Source of the DNA: JAGOEF01 sp964511665
GTDB lineage: Bacteria; Bacteroidota; Bacteroidia; Bacteroidales; ML635J-15
Length of the DNA stretch: 64,000 nucleotides
Assembly: GCA_964511665.1 (NCBI GenBank)
Contig: CAZEHA010000016.1
Span: 1-64,000 of the forward strand
Reading direction: 5' to 3'
In this document: one piece after another, positions 31,914-41,900 of the stretch
Position numbering within the stretch: position 1 is the stretch's first letter
How the letters are laid out: the number at the start of each line of letters is the position of its first letter
Notes under the pieces: model-generated
The model's database searches: none
What the model saw: the letters and a program-made list of their open reading frames with translations, nothing else
Told to the model about the DNA's origin: nothing
Position numbers and translations under genes: made by a program

Positions 31914-33131
31914 TTACAGTTTCGGGAAATTCAACTTAATTTCTTCACTCACAAAGCCGCGTTTTTTACGTGCATAAGCTTCGGTAGTGCTTAGGTAAGC
32001 ATGTCCGCATTGGTGCTGAATGTGACGCATTGATACACCTGCAGCATCGGCTTCAACCACGCCGGTGTGTTTCCAGCTGTACAGGGTGTAAGTTTTTGGC
32101 AGTTTCAGCTTATCGCGAATAATTGCAAAGCGATATCGCAACGTATTATTTCCAATTGGTACGGGTCCCGGAATTCTACCGGTACCAAACACATAAAAAC
32201 TCTCGGGATATGTATTCAGTTTAAACACTTCGATTAACTCTTGCAAAAACACATCAGGTATTATTGGTTTTCGCTGCATATTGGTTTTTGCACGTTGGCG
32301 GCTAATATCAATGCGCCCTGCATAAAAATCGATATCGCCAATTTTTGTAAACCTCAATTCCCGGGGGCGTATCATGCAATAATATTCGAACTTCACAAAC
32401 AGAAGCAACTGCTGATCAGCCTGCATAGCTTCGAGAAGCAATTCTCTATCGTGCTTACGAATAGGCTCCGGGGCTGCTTCGTTTATATACTGCGATTTCG
32501 GTATATCATAAACAGGAGTTTGATACACTTGCTTATTGTGCTTGATAATGTATTCGAATAAAGAATGAATAATATGCCTGTATTTTCGAACAGTATTTTC
32601 GCTAAGCTTACGTTTGTTGATTAGAAACAGAAAAAACTCAACAATAGTATCGTTTGTGATTGCAGCAACATCATATTGTGCAAACCCATTGGCTTCAATC
32701 CACATTGTAAAAACACGAAGTTTGCTGCGATAGGTTGGAAGTGTTCCTGTTTCATCAAGTCCTGTCATACTTTCAATAAACTGGCTCGCATAGTATCTCA
32801 CAGTTTTATTGCTGCAAATTTTATTACTATAAATATCGGCAACGTGCTTATATTGAAGCTGGTCGGCATATACAGTTCCTGAATCATCGTAATACGGATT
32901 CCATCCTTGCTCCAGCATCTTATTCAATTCCGATATTTTGATTTCGGCAGCCTGGTATCGCTCTTGAGCTGTTGGCAAATTCAATCCTTTGTAGTCTTTT
33001 TTTCGCACAAGTTTACCCGGTCGTTGCGGATCCGGCACACTGTAATAAATAAACCACTGTTTTGTGAGGTCGCCATTGGCATCATCGAGCTTGGGGCGAA
33101 TAAATAGTTTTTGTCTTTTCATGTCGAACAT
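31914..33131 (-). CDS. Tyrosine recombinase, phage integrase
   Basis: A 405-residue recombinase with an N-terminal arm-binding region (1-90), a core-binding domain (about 95-200) and a catalytic domain. Visible residues are Arg255 (MIRPREL), a Lys near 282, Lys354-His355 (SWKHTG), His377 (GH) and nucleophile Tyr386 (TTEAYAR). In box II the usual H-x-x-R reads Y-S-W-K, a variant common among Bacteroidetes integrases. ATG 33122 (residue 4) is an alternative start. The gene ends 4 nt after the terminator and its 5' end lies about 125 nt from the tRNA-Pro 3' end, the natural attB site. It integrates and excises the prophage. Confidence 0.93.
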   Translation of the reverse strand: MFDMKRQKLFIRPKLDDANGDLTKQWFIYYSVPDPQRPGKLVRKKDYKGLNLPTAQERYQAAEIKISELNKMLEQGWNPYYDDSGTVYADQLQYKHVADIYSNKICSNKTVRYYASQFIESMTGLDETGTLPTYRSKLRVFTMWIEANGFAQYDVAAITNDTIVEFFLFLINKRKLSENTVRKYRHIIHSLFEYIIKHNKQVYQTPVYDIPKSQYINEAAPEPIRKHDRELLLEAMQADQQLLLFVKFEYYCMIRPRELRFTKIGDIDFYAGRIDISRQRAKTNMQRKPIIPDVFLQELIEVFKLNTYPESFYVFGTGRIPGPVPIGNNTLRYRFAIIRDKLKLPKTYTLYSWKHTGVVEADAAGVSMRHIQHQCGHAYLSTTEAYARKKRGFVSEEIKLNFPKL

Positions 33132-33257
33132 TTTAAAGCGGCTCCTGATGCTCTCAATGTTCTACTCAAAAACTTGTCTGTAAATTGTCTGCAACAAATG
33201 GTTTTTGTCTGTTTTAAAGACTTAAACCATTGATTTACAAAACATTTCCTTTTAAAG

Positions 33258-33332
33258 TCGGGGTAGTAAGATTCGAACTTACGGCCCCCTGGTCCCAAAC
33301 CAGGTGCGCTAACCGGACTGCGCTATACCCCG
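33258..33332 (-). tRNA. tRNA-Pro (anticodon TGG), probable attachment site
   Basis: A 75-nt tRNA on the minus strand. The acceptor stem CGGGGTA pairs with TACCCCG and the discriminator is A. The D arm AGCGCAGTCCGGTTAGCGC, a 5-bp anticodon stem CCTGG / CCAGG with loop TTTGGGA (anticodon TGG, proline), and the T arm with GTTCGAATC are visible. The CCA end is not encoded. The 3' end faces the integrase, so the attachment core is probably within the last ~20-40 nt, and the gene stays intact on this side. The left copy of the core is outside the window. Confidence 0.95.
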
Positions 33333-33425
33333 CTGTTTTATTTAAACAGGCTGCAAAAATAATAAGTTTTACCGAAATTCAAACTCTATAATTAAATTTA
33401 TAATTTTACAGCGAATAAAACTACA

Positions 33426-34877
33426 ATGATACATTTTCGCACAGTATTGCTTGTGTTGGGTATGTTACTCGGTGTTGAGGCTATTTTCATGCTTCTTTCG
33501 GGTGTGGTTGCGGTTGCATACAGCGGCAACGATATCGTAGCTCTGTTTGGTGCAGCAGCTATTTGCCTGTGCATGGGCGGTCTGCTGTATTTTACAAACC
33601 GAAAAGCCTCCCGCTCGGTTGGAAAAAAAGAAGCCTATCTGATTGTTGCTCTCGGATGGATTGTGATGTCGTTAATGGGCACATTGCCGTTTGTGTTGCA
33701 TGGTGGAATACCCCGCTTTACCGATGCTTTGTTCGAAACCGTTTCGGGATTTACCACCACAGGTGCCAGCATTCTCGATAATATCGAAGCTCTGCCTTAC
33801 GGTTTACTTTTTTGGAGAAGCTTAACCCAATGGCTTGGTGGTATGGGTATTATTGTGCTTTCGATTGCCATTTTCCCATTAATAAAGGTTGGCGGCATGC
33901 AATTGTTTATTGCCGAGGTGCCTGGTGTTACCTACGATAAGCTGCATCCACGAATAACCGGCACGGCAAAACGCCTGTGGTTTTTATACCTAGGGTTTAC
34001 AGTTGTTGAAGCCATTCTGTTGCATGTTGCCGGTATGTCGGTTTTCGATGCTGTTAACCATGCGTTTACTACCATGTCGACAGGTGGTTACAGCACCAGA
34101 CAGGCCAGCATTGCTTATTGGGATTCGCCGGCAATTCATTACATCATTATTGTATTTATGTTTTTGGCCGGAACAAACTTCACACTCCTTTACTTTGGCA
34201 TCAAACTAAAGATTAAAAAAATATGGAACAACGACGAGTTTAAATTCTACATGTTTATCATGCTAATGGCGTCGTTGATACTTGCAATAGGCTTATATCA
34301 TTTCATGCATATGGATGCCGAGTCCAGCATCAGATACGCATTGTTTCAGGTGGTTTCAATTCTTACGACAACCGGCTATGCTACTGTGGATTACATAACA
34401 TGGGTTCCTTCCTATTTGTGGGTAATACTGTTTATGCTGATGTTTATAGGTGGTTCGGCCGGCTCAACCAGTGGAGGCATTAAATCGGTACGTATTTTAC
34501 TCTTACTCAAAAACTCCTATCTGGAATTGAAAAGAATAATGCATCCCAACGCCGTTATTCCTGTGCATTTTAACCGCCAGGGGCTGGCTTCAGGAGTAAT
34601 GTCGAACATCATGGCGTTTGTTATTTTTTACCTGATTATTTTTATAATCAGCACACTCATTATGTCGTTGTTTGGCCTTGATATTGTTTCGGCAATGGGG
34701 GCAGTAGCAGCTTGCCTGGGCAATGTAGGACCTGCTGTTGGTAAACTTGGCCCGGCCTATACTTATGCCTTTTTACACGACGGAGCCAAAGTATTTCTAT
34801 CGTTTCTTATGGTATTAGGCAGGCTCGAGTTGTTTACCGTATTGCTGATAATATCTCCGGTTTTCTGGAGAAAGTAA
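33426..34877 (+). CDS. trkH: TrkH-family potassium uptake protein
   Basis: A 483-residue membrane protein with about ten hydrophobic helices in four pore-loop repeats. The four selectivity-loop glycines are visible as SGFTTTGA, MSTGGYST, TTGYATV and CLGNVGPA, the K+-filter pattern of the TrkH/TrkG/KtrB superfamily. It transports potassium into the cell, gated by a cytoplasmic TrkA or KtrA partner, which is not in this window. It is the first chromosomal gene after the tRNA-Pro, and no neighbour suggests an operon; the next gene is on the other strand. Confidence 0.92.
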   Translation: MIHFRTVLLVLGMLLGVEAIFMLLSGVVAVAYSGNDIVALFGAAAICLCMGGLLYFTNRKASRSVGKKEAYLIVALGWIVMSLMGTLPFVLHGGIPRFTDALFETVSGFTTTGASILDNIEALPYGLLFWRSLTQWLGGMGIIVLSIAIFPLIKVGGMQLFIAEVPGVTYDKLHPRITGTAKRLWFLYLGFTVVEAILLHVAGMSVFDAVNHAFTTMSTGGYSTRQASIAYWDSPAIHYIIIVFMFLAGTNFTLLYFGIKLKIKKIWNNDEFKFYMFIMLMASLILAIGLYHFMHMDAESSIRYALFQVVSILTTTGYATVDYITWVPSYLWVILFMLMFIGGSAGSTSGGIKSVRILLLLKNSYLELKRIMHPNAVIPVHFNRQGLASGVMSNIMAFVIFYLIIFIISTLIMSLFGLDIVSAMGAVAACLGNVGPAVGKLGPAYTYAFLHDGAKVFLSFLMVLGRLELFTVLLIISPVFWRK

Positions 34878-34886
34878 ACTTTCAAT

Positions 34887-35453
34887 CTAATTTATAATGC
34901 TCTGTAACTCATCGATGAAGTTCTCGTCGTCGGCAATTATGCGAAATCCATTTTCGGTGAGGAAACTATTCACCTCATCGAGGTTTCTTATAATTCGGTT
35001 CCTGTAGGTCTCTATTAATAAAATCCTATTGTCGGAAACCAAAAACCAACCCCAGCGATAGCTACCACGGTTGTTGCAACTGCATGTGCGATGATAGTAT
35101 CGGGTTTTAACCAGTTTAACTTTGTAGCCTGCCGACAATTGGGCAAAATAAGTGGCTTCGTTGAAATAGTCGCCCGATGGAAGCGAAATCGACAAAAACT
35201 CTTTCTCGGGGTACGAGCCATAGCTGATTGATGAAACCTCATCGGGTGTAATTCTCTCGGGCCTTTCGGCATTTTCGCCACGAAATCTGATAAAGCTTGA
35301 ATAGCTTGAGTTTCGGTAAAATATCTTCCCTTCTTCACTATGTCCGTCGTTATAAAACACAGTTGCACCTATCCATTCCTTTTGCTGTGCCTGTGACTGG
35401 GTCAGTGGCAGCAACAACATCAATAGTAATAAAATTCTAATTACAGATTGCAT
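34887..35453 (-). CDS. Secreted protein of unknown function
   Basis: A 188-residue protein with a classic signal peptide (residues 1-22, ending SQAQQ). The mature part is a beta-rich domain with a Cys-x-Cys segment (RTCSCNNRG) and basic C-terminus. The gene overlaps the 3' end of ribH by 13 nt on the same strand, so the two are co-transcribed despite unrelated roles. I do not recognise the family. Confidence 0.75.
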   Translation of the reverse strand: MQSVIRILLLLMLLLPLTQSQAQQKEWIGATVFYNDGHSEEGKIFYRNSSYSSFIRFRGENAERPERITPDEVSSISYGSYPEKEFLSISLPSGDYFNEATYFAQLSAGYKVKLVKTRYYHRTCSCNNRGSYRWGWFLVSDNRILLIETYRNRIIRNLDEVNSFLTENGFRIIADDENFIDELQSIIN

Positions 35454-35935
35454 TTGTTTTTCAGACCCATCATTTTTAGGGCAGCATAAGCAGCCTCAAC
35501 ACCTTTGTTACCATATATTCCGCCGGCGCGATCGAGAGCTTGCTGCTGTGTGTTGGTGGTTAACACTCCAAATATTACCGGTATGTTATGCTTCAGGTTC
35601 AAGTCCATTATACCTCTTGCCACGCTTTCGCAGATAAAATCGAAATGCCGGGTTTCTCCCTGAATAACACAACCCAAACAGATTACTGCATCGCAGGCAT
35701 ATCCTTCGATGAGCCACTGTGCTGCCAAAGGCAACTCGTAACTACCGGGCACATAAACAATTTTAACAGCATCGTCAGACACTTGCTGCTGAATAAGGGT
35801 TTCAACGGCTCCTTCAAGCAATTTATAAGTAACATCTTTGTTCCATTCCGAAACCACTATTCCCACACGAGCCCACTGCCCCGAAGGAACATTTTCGCTA
35901 TTTATAAAAGATAGGTTATTGAATACACTCGACAT
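35441..35935 (-). CDS. ribH: 6,7-dimethyl-8-ribityllumazine synthase
   Basis: A 164-residue enzyme of normal length. It carries the substrate-binding VPGSYELP, the ICLGCVIQGETRHFD segment with the catalytic His of the family, and PVIFGVLTTNTQQQALDRAGG near the C-terminus, all RibH signatures. It condenses 5-amino-6-ribitylaminouracil with 3,4-dihydroxybutanone phosphate in riboflavin synthesis, and probably forms an icosahedral or pentameric cage. A TPR-protein gene lies 52 nt upstream across a terminator that overlaps this gene's promoter region (a TATATTTA box at 35952-35959 on the minus strand). Confidence 0.97.
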   Translation of the reverse strand: MSSVFNNLSFINSENVPSGQWARVGIVVSEWNKDVTYKLLEGAVETLIQQQVSDDAVKIVYVPGSYELPLAAQWLIEGYACDAVICLGCVIQGETRHFDFICESVARGIMDLNLKHNIPVIFGVLTTNTQQQALDRAGGIYGNKGVEAAYAALKMMGLKNKCNL

Positions 35936-35960
35936 GGCTTACAGTTTTGCGTAAATATAC

Positions 35961-35983
35961 AAAAAAAAAGAGGCATTGCCTCA
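35961..35983 (-). terminator. Intrinsic terminator of the TPR gene
   Basis: Stem GAGGC (35970-35974) / GCCTC (35978-35982), 3-nt loop, with nine A on the plus strand (35961-35969) that are a T run for the minus strand. It ends the 35988-36686 gene and lies directly upstream of the ribH promoter region. Confidence 0.75.
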
Positions 35984-35987
35984 ATTT

Positions 35988-36686
35988 TTATTCTCCTGCA
36001 AGTATTTTTGCTCTGGTAATGTATTTCTCAATATTACGTTGCTCGTTGGTGCCGTAGTATTCCTTTTCAATGCGATTATACACATTGAGAGCTTCATTGA
36101 ATTTGCCTAGATTTTCGTAAGCCAAACCGGCACGCATCAAATAAATGGGCGAAAGAAATTCGTTAGAAGCTGCTTTTGCTGCCTTTTCGTAGTATTTTAC
36201 AGCGTCCTCCATCTTGCCCAGCTCTGCATAGGCATCACCAATTAAGCCTATAGACAAAGGTTTCAGCATCTTATCTTTAGCTTTAAAATCTTCGAGGTAT
36301 TCAATGGCTGTTTCAAATTCACCGAGGCGCATATAGCAAACACCCGCATAATAGCGAGCCAGATTACCCATATCGGTGCGACCATAATCGTCGATAATAT
36401 CGAGAAACCCCATGTTAACGTTATCTCCTTCGAGAGCCAGGGCAAATGAATCGATTTCGAAATAATACTCTGCAACAAATGCCATGCCTGCAGCTTCACG
36501 CTCACGGGGTTCCATTATAAGATTTTTATATCCGATAATACCTCCTATCAGCACAACGATACCCAATAAAACATACATAATAGTTTTTTGGTTGTTCTCA
36601 ATGAACTGCTCGGTTTTGCCGAGTGCGTTTTGAACGGCACCCATGCTATCTTCCGACTGCTTAAAACTTTTTTTCTTTTTAGCCAT
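35988..36686 (-). CDS. TPR-repeat membrane protein (YfgM-like)
   Basis: A 232-residue protein with a single membrane helix near residues 35-55 (KTIMYVLLGIVVLIGGIIGY), preceded by a Lys/Asn-rich cytoplasmic part. At least three TPR-type units follow (YAGVCYMRLGEFETAIEYLE, then AELGKMEDAVKYYEKA, then AGLAYENLGKFNEALNVY). This matches the YfgM-like family of TPR proteins anchored in the inner membrane, linked to envelope protein traffic. A Bacteroidetes -7 box (TACTTTTG, 36715-36722 on the minus strand) lies upstream. In several Bacteroidetes such a protein sits next to ribH. Confidence 0.85.
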   Translation of the reverse strand: MAKKKKSFKQSEDSMGAVQNALGKTEQFIENNQKTIMYVLLGIVVLIGGIIGYKNLIMEPREREAAGMAFVAEYYFEIDSFALALEGDNVNMGFLDIIDDYGRTDMGNLARYYAGVCYMRLGEFETAIEYLEDFKAKDKMLKPLSIGLIGDAYAELGKMEDAVKYYEKAAKAASNEFLSPIYLMRAGLAYENLGKFNEALNVYNRIEKEYYGTNEQRNIEKYITRAKILAGE

Positions 36687-36796
36687 TGTTATTATTCTTA
36701 ATTCTTCGAGACCGCAAAAGTAAATTATTTCGTGTAATATTTAAAACATTATAGTAAAATTTATTGTGCGTAAATCCATCTGCTCAAATAAAGCAA

Positions 36797-36827
36797 TTTC
36801 GACTACACCGAAATTTTGCTATTTTTA
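36797..36827 (+). promoter_or_regulatory. Promoter of recF
   Basis: TTTC (36797-36800), 19 nt, TATTTTTA (36820-36827), the Bacteroidetes -33/-7 layout; transcription would start near 36834, about 10 nt before ATG 36844. It excludes the longer in-frame start at 36766. Confidence 0.6.
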
Positions 36828-36843
36828 CGCAAAATTGGATTTT

Positions 36844-37926
36844 ATGTTCCTGAAGCGGTTATCGTTGATAAATTTCAGAAATTTCGAATCGCTCGAATAC
36901 GAAGCATCTCCGCGCATTAACTGGTTTACCGGAAATAATGGCGTAGGAAAAACCAATATTCTTGATGCCATTCACTATTTGTCGTTTTCGAAAAGTTTTA
37001 TTAGCACTTCCGACAAACTGAACATTACACACGGCTGCGATATGTTTCTGGTGCAAGGCGAATATGTGCGCAACAGAACCAGCGAACTTGTTTATTGTGC
37101 TCTTAAATCAGGACAAAAAAAAGTATTTAAGCGCAATGGTAAAGAATATTCAAAAATGGCCGATCATATTGGCGTAATACCGCTGGTGTATTCTCTTCCG
37201 TCTGATTCAAATCTCATTTTTGCCGGAAGCGATGTGCGCAGGCGTTTTATCGACATGAGCATTTCACAATTCGACTCCAACTACCTGAACAACATTATTA
37301 CCTATAACCGCGCGCTCGAACAACGCAATAAACTATTGAAAGACCTGGCAACCAACACCAGCTTCGACAAAGACAGTTTTGATGTCTGGGATGAAATACT
37401 CGCTGCCAAGTCAACAGCCATTTTTTCGATTCGTCGCGATTTTATTGCCGCTTTCGAACAAAACTTTCAGCAATACTTTAACCAAATATCCACATCAAGT
37501 GAACGGGTTTCACTACAATATCGAAGTCAGCTTTGGGAACACAACCCTATCGACCTGCTTCGTAAATCGATGAAACGCGACATGGCTTTGCAATATACAA
37601 CTACAGGAATTCACAAAGACGATCTTGTTTTTGGCTTGAACGATTATATGTTGAAAAACACGGGTTCGCAAGGGCAACAAAAATCATATTTGGCCGCCTT
37701 GAAATTTGCCCAGTATGATTTTATCAAAAATAAGACCGGTTTGGAACCAATTTTGCTACTGGATGATATCTTCGATAAACTTGATAATAACAGGGTGGAA
37801 CAAATAATACATATAGTTTCGGGGCAGCAATTCGGTCAAATTTTCATAACACATACCGATGAAGCGAGAATAACCGGTATAATGAAAAATATTCACATTG
37901 ATAATAATATCTTAAAACTTGATTAA
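36844..37926 (+). CDS. recF: DNA replication and repair protein RecF
   Basis: A 360-residue SMC-like ATPase. Walker A is FTGNNGVGKTNILDAI (Lys36), the signature is SQGQQKSYLAALKFAQ, and Walker B/D-loop is LLLDDIFDKLD, with a final H-loop (ITHTDEAR). RecF loads RecA at gapped DNA together with RecO and RecR. ATG 36844 follows a promoter at the correct distance; the reading frame extends to 36766 but the extra residues do not resemble RecF. Length is normal. Next gene starts 1 nt after the stop. Confidence 0.96.
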   Translation: MFLKRLSLINFRNFESLEYEASPRINWFTGNNGVGKTNILDAIHYLSFSKSFISTSDKLNITHGCDMFLVQGEYVRNRTSELVYCALKSGQKKVFKRNGKEYSKMADHIGVIPLVYSLPSDSNLIFAGSDVRRRFIDMSISQFDSNYLNNIITYNRALEQRNKLLKDLATNTSFDKDSFDVWDEILAAKSTAIFSIRRDFIAAFEQNFQQYFNQISTSSERVSLQYRSQLWEHNPIDLLRKSMKRDMALQYTTTGIHKDDLVFGLNDYMLKNTGSQGQQKSYLAALKFAQYDFIKNKTGLEPILLLDDIFDKLDNNRVEQIIHIVSGQQFGQIFITHTDEARITGIMKNIHIDNNILKLD

Positions 37927-37927
37927 T

Positions 37928-38371
37928 ATGAAAAATTTATTTTTGTTGATTTTTTTTATATTTACAACCATTATTTCGTTTTCGCAAAACAAAAACAAAA
38001 GTAATTTGTGTTTGCAAAACGAAAAGTACATGGTGGGAACGTGGAAAATGGACACAATTGTAATAAAAGAAGATTTCGATATGGGCGATTATGCAGCTTT
38101 GTATCAGGAAAAGTTTAAAATACTAAAAGACAGCACCTACTTTGTGTTTTCTAGCGACTTCAGCTACACAAAAATGAGTATGGGCAAATTAACGAAAGGA
38201 ACATGGAACATCAGCCGCGATGGCACCATGATAAATGTTAAGATCGACGGACGCGACACCGAAGAACAAAGCCGCATACTCGAGTTGAATGCCACGAAAC
38301 TCATTATGTCGCCCATGAGCGAAAGTTCAAACTCGAAAGTGGTTATGTATAAAGAGAATCAACAACCATGA
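37928..38371 (+). CDS. Lipocalin-like secreted protein
   Basis: A 147-residue protein from ATG 37928 with a signal peptide (1-19, ending FSQN). The mature part begins with a MVGTWKMD motif and continues as an eight-strand beta pattern (GTWNISRDGTMINVK), typical of the small lipocalin-like domains common in Bacteroidetes. It probably binds a hydrophobic ligand in the periplasm or at the surface. It overlaps the HAD gene by 4 nt and follows recF after 1 nt, so the three are one transcript. Confidence 0.75.
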   Translation: MKNLFLLIFFIFTTIISFSQNKNKSNLCLQNEKYMVGTWKMDTIVIKEDFDMGDYAALYQEKFKILKDSTYFVFSSDFSYTKMSMGKLTKGTWNISRDGTMINVKIDGRDTEEQSRILELNATKLIMSPMSESSNSKVVMYKENQQP

Positions 38372-38808
38372 ACAATAAGCGTAACCGTCGATTAATAATT
38401 GCCGTTGACTTTGATGGAACCATTGTAGAGCATAAATATCCGGCTATAGGTCAGGAGGTTCCGCATGCATTTGTGGTGCTTCGCGAACTTCAGGAAGCCG
38501 GGCACAAGCTTATTTTATGGACATTTCGCGATGGCGAATATCTGAATGATGCAGTAGAGTATTGCCTGAATAACGGTATTATGTTTTATGCAGTGAACCA
38601 AAGCTCTCCCAACGAAGAATTCAACAAATACATGAGCAGGAAAATTCATGCCGATATTTTTATCGACGACAGAAATGTAGGAGGATTTCCAGGCTGGCTG
38701 CAAATAAGAGAATGGCTGATACCCGAAAACGCCGACATACCATTGAATGATTCTAACAGAAGCAACGGAAAAAAGAAAGGAGGCTTCTTTAAAGACTTTT
38801 TTGGATAA
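38368..38808 (+). CDS. HAD-superfamily phosphatase
   Basis: A 146-residue HAD enzyme: motif I DFDGTIVEH with the Asp nucleophile (about residue 14), motif II TFRDGEY, and motif IV-like IFIDDRNVGG with the acidic pair. No cap domain insertion is visible, so it acts on large or accessible substrates. Similar Bacteroidetes proteins (BT_0820-type) occur singly. The Lys-rich Gly-Phe tail is unusual. Substrate unknown. Confidence 0.85.
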   Translation: MNNKRNRRLIIAVDFDGTIVEHKYPAIGQEVPHAFVVLRELQEAGHKLILWTFRDGEYLNDAVEYCLNNGIMFYAVNQSSPNEEFNKYMSRKIHADIFIDDRNVGGFPGWLQIREWLIPENADIPLNDSNRSNGKKKGGFFKDFFG

Positions 38809-38930
38809 ACAATTGCTTGATAACGGCTGTTATGTATACAATATTTCTTTATGTATAATAATTACAATAGCGATTAAATCCATTCACAATTTGTCATATT
38901 TTTACACACGAACAATTAATTAAAAACACA

Positions 38931-41900
38931 ATGAAAAAAGCATTTTTCGCAATTCTTATTACTGCTTTTGTTATTAACGCTTTTGCGCAACAAAGCGCCA
39001 AGCTGTCGGTTAATGGTCAAGGGCTCAATCTGGTTACCAACACCGATCAAATGTTTGTCTTTAGTAACTTTATCAGCACCATTGAGTTTAAAGAAGCAAA
39101 AACAACAAATGGCTCATACACCCGAATGGTTATTGACGGATATACGCCAACTGCCGATATAGGCAAACCTGAATTACCCTCGATAAACCGTTTGATTGAA
39201 ATCCCGACAGGAGCCAGAATTCGTACTCAGGTAGTGTCGTACGAAGAACAAGTAATTCATTTAGACGAGCTTGGTTTAATAATGCCACTTATTCCTACCC
39301 AGCCTTCACTTTTCAAAAACGAGAACCCTGCCGATGTAGAATTTTTTAAAGACATTAATTTTTACAATGGGAGTAGTTCGTACGAGCCCGAGTTGATTCA
39401 AATTGAAATGCAAAGCAAAATGCGCGGGATGAACATTGCAAAACTGATAATTCAACCCTTCAGCTACGATGCAGCCTCAAATACACTTACGGTAAAGAAC
39501 AATCTGGTTGTTGAAATTCATTTTGATGATGCCGAATTTAACGAATACTCCAATCAAAAAGAAAAATACTATTCACCGGCTTTCGAAACGGCCTACAATA
39601 GAGTATGGAATTATCGGGCACCGGCAACAAAAGATGCCTTGTCGCAATATCCCATTACTTATGTTATTGTTTCCGACCCCATGTTTCAGGACGCATTGCA
39701 GGATTTCATTGAATGGAAAACGAAAAAAGGTTTTTATGTTATAGAAGCCTATACCAATAATCCTGAGGTAGGAAATACAGTTGCAGGCATTAAAGCATTT
39801 CTGAAAAACCTGTACGACAATGGCACGCCCAACAATCCGGCACCTACTTATGTGCTGTTTGTAGGTGATGTTGCCCAAATTCCGGTGACCACAGTAAGTC
39901 AGCATGTTACCGATATGTACACTGTGGAATTTGATGGCGGAGGCGACTATATCCCCGAAATGTATTTTGGCCGTTTTTCGGCTACAAGCGTAGCTCAATT
40001 ATTGCCTCAGATTGAAAAAACACTGATGTATGAACAATACAGCTTTCCGAATCCGGATTTCTTATCGGAAGTTGTGCTTGTGGCCGGCGAAGACAGCAAC
40101 TACGGACCAACACATGCCAACGGACAAATAAACTATGCCCACCAATACTACTTTAACGAGGACCACGGAGCTTCAACCCCGTACGTATATTTATATCCGG
40201 CTTCGGGTAGTTCGGCCAGTGCTATTATTGCCAATCTGAGTCAGGGCGTTGGTTTTGTGAACTACACTGCCCATTGTGGCTCGAATGGCTGGGGCGGACC
40301 TTCGTTTACAACTACACAAATACCCGGACTGCAAAATCAGGATGAATATTTCTTTAGCATTGGTAATTGCTGCCTATCGAACAAATTCAACGAAGCTGAG
40401 TGTTTTGGCGAAGCACTGCTACGAGCCGACAAAAAAGGCGCCGTTGTGCACATTGGTGGTTCAAACAATACCCTCTGGAACGAAGATTTCTATTGGAGTG
40501 TGGGTGTAACATCAACCGTTACAGCCAATCCAACCTATGCCAACACATCGACAGCAGCCTACGACCATTTGTTTCACGAGAACATGGAAGATCCGTATGT
40601 AACCGCATATCAGATGACCTATATTGGAAATATGGCAGTAATGCAAGGTAGTGCCAATCAGGCAAAATATTACTGGGAAATTTATCATGTAATGGGCGAT
40701 CCGTCTCTCATGCCCTATGTGGGTATTCCTCCGGCAATGAATGTTGAATATACTCCTTCGCTGCCCATTGGCGTAGACCAATTAATGGTTACCACCGAAC
40801 CCGGAGCTTATGTAGCTATTAGCAACGAAGGCGTTTTGCTTGATGCCCAACTTGCCGACAGCAACGGAGAAGCATTATTGCAGTTTGAATCTTTTGCTAC
40901 AGTAGCCAATGCCGACATAGTTGTTACAAAACAATTTCGTCAGCCTTATATTGGAACACTTCAGGTTATTCCTAACGACAACGATTACGATGTAATGCTA
41001 AAAACAATTGTTTTGCCGGCAAACATTATGAATGTAGCAGATGCTACGTTTCAACCGGAGGTGCAAATAATGAATCTGGGCCAGTTAGCTCTTACTTCTG
41101 CCAGCGTTTCCTACCAAATTGACGAAAATACACCTGTATTGATTACATGGGAAGGAAATATCGGATTTCTTGAAACAGCTACAGTGGTATTTCCCGAAAT
41201 AAGTCTTAACGTAGGACAATATGTTTTTGCCGCCACTACCGATAATCCCAATGGAGAACAAGATCAATTCCCATCGAACAACCAAGCCAGCCGAAACGTA
41301 TTGGTATATTCGGGCAATGTAAGTCTTGTTGAGGTATTGGCTCCCATCGACCTGTATTGCAATCAGGTGATGTTTGAACCTGTTATCAGAATCAGGAACC
41401 TCGATGCAACTCCACTTACCAGCCTTGTTTGTGGTTTCACAGTAAACTCTACATCGTACGAGTTCACATGGGAGGGTAATGTTGCACAAAACGAATATGC
41501 CGAAATAACATTCCCCAACTGGTGGTTCATATCCGGCACCTACACAATGAATTTCTATATCAATTCGCCCAATGGCGGCACCGACATGAATGATAGCGAC
41601 AACACAGCTTCAAAGAGCTTCCGCATCAATTCACCCGGGCAACTGGTGCGCTTTACACTGCTCACCGACAACTACGGCAGCGAAGTTACCTGGGCGCTCA
41701 CCGAAGATGCCAGTTCAGATGTGGTGTATTCGGGAGGCCCTTACTCTGATGCGGTGCAAACCTACGAATTCGACTGGTGTCTTGCCAATGGTTGCTATAC
41801 TTTTACGATTTACGACTCGTATGGCGACGGGATGAGCGGAACCTGGTGGTGGGGTATTCCTCCCGGAAATATCAACATTACCAATCTCGAAACCGATGAA

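Larger units (their letters stand above)
1..33258. mobile_element. Integrated tailed-phage prophage, right part
   Basis: A continuous block of phage genes (head protease, capsid, terminase, portal, tape measure, endolysin, tail fibres, integrase) ends at the 3' end of a tRNA-Pro gene. Nearly all structural genes run on the plus strand with overlaps or gaps of a few bases. The integrase faces the tRNA, the usual layout for integration into a tRNA 3' end. A tape-measure gene of 895 codons implies a long-tailed phage (siphovirus- or myovirus-like); no sheath gene was recognised. The left end, with the second attachment site and any repressor or replication genes, is outside the window. All major structural genes are open, so the element may be intact. 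Confidence 0.95.

Noticed and set aside
36766..36843. Upstream extension of recF from 36766
   Set aside because: In frame but covers the promoter boxes; the extra residues do not resemble RecF, and ATG 36844 is at the correct distance.
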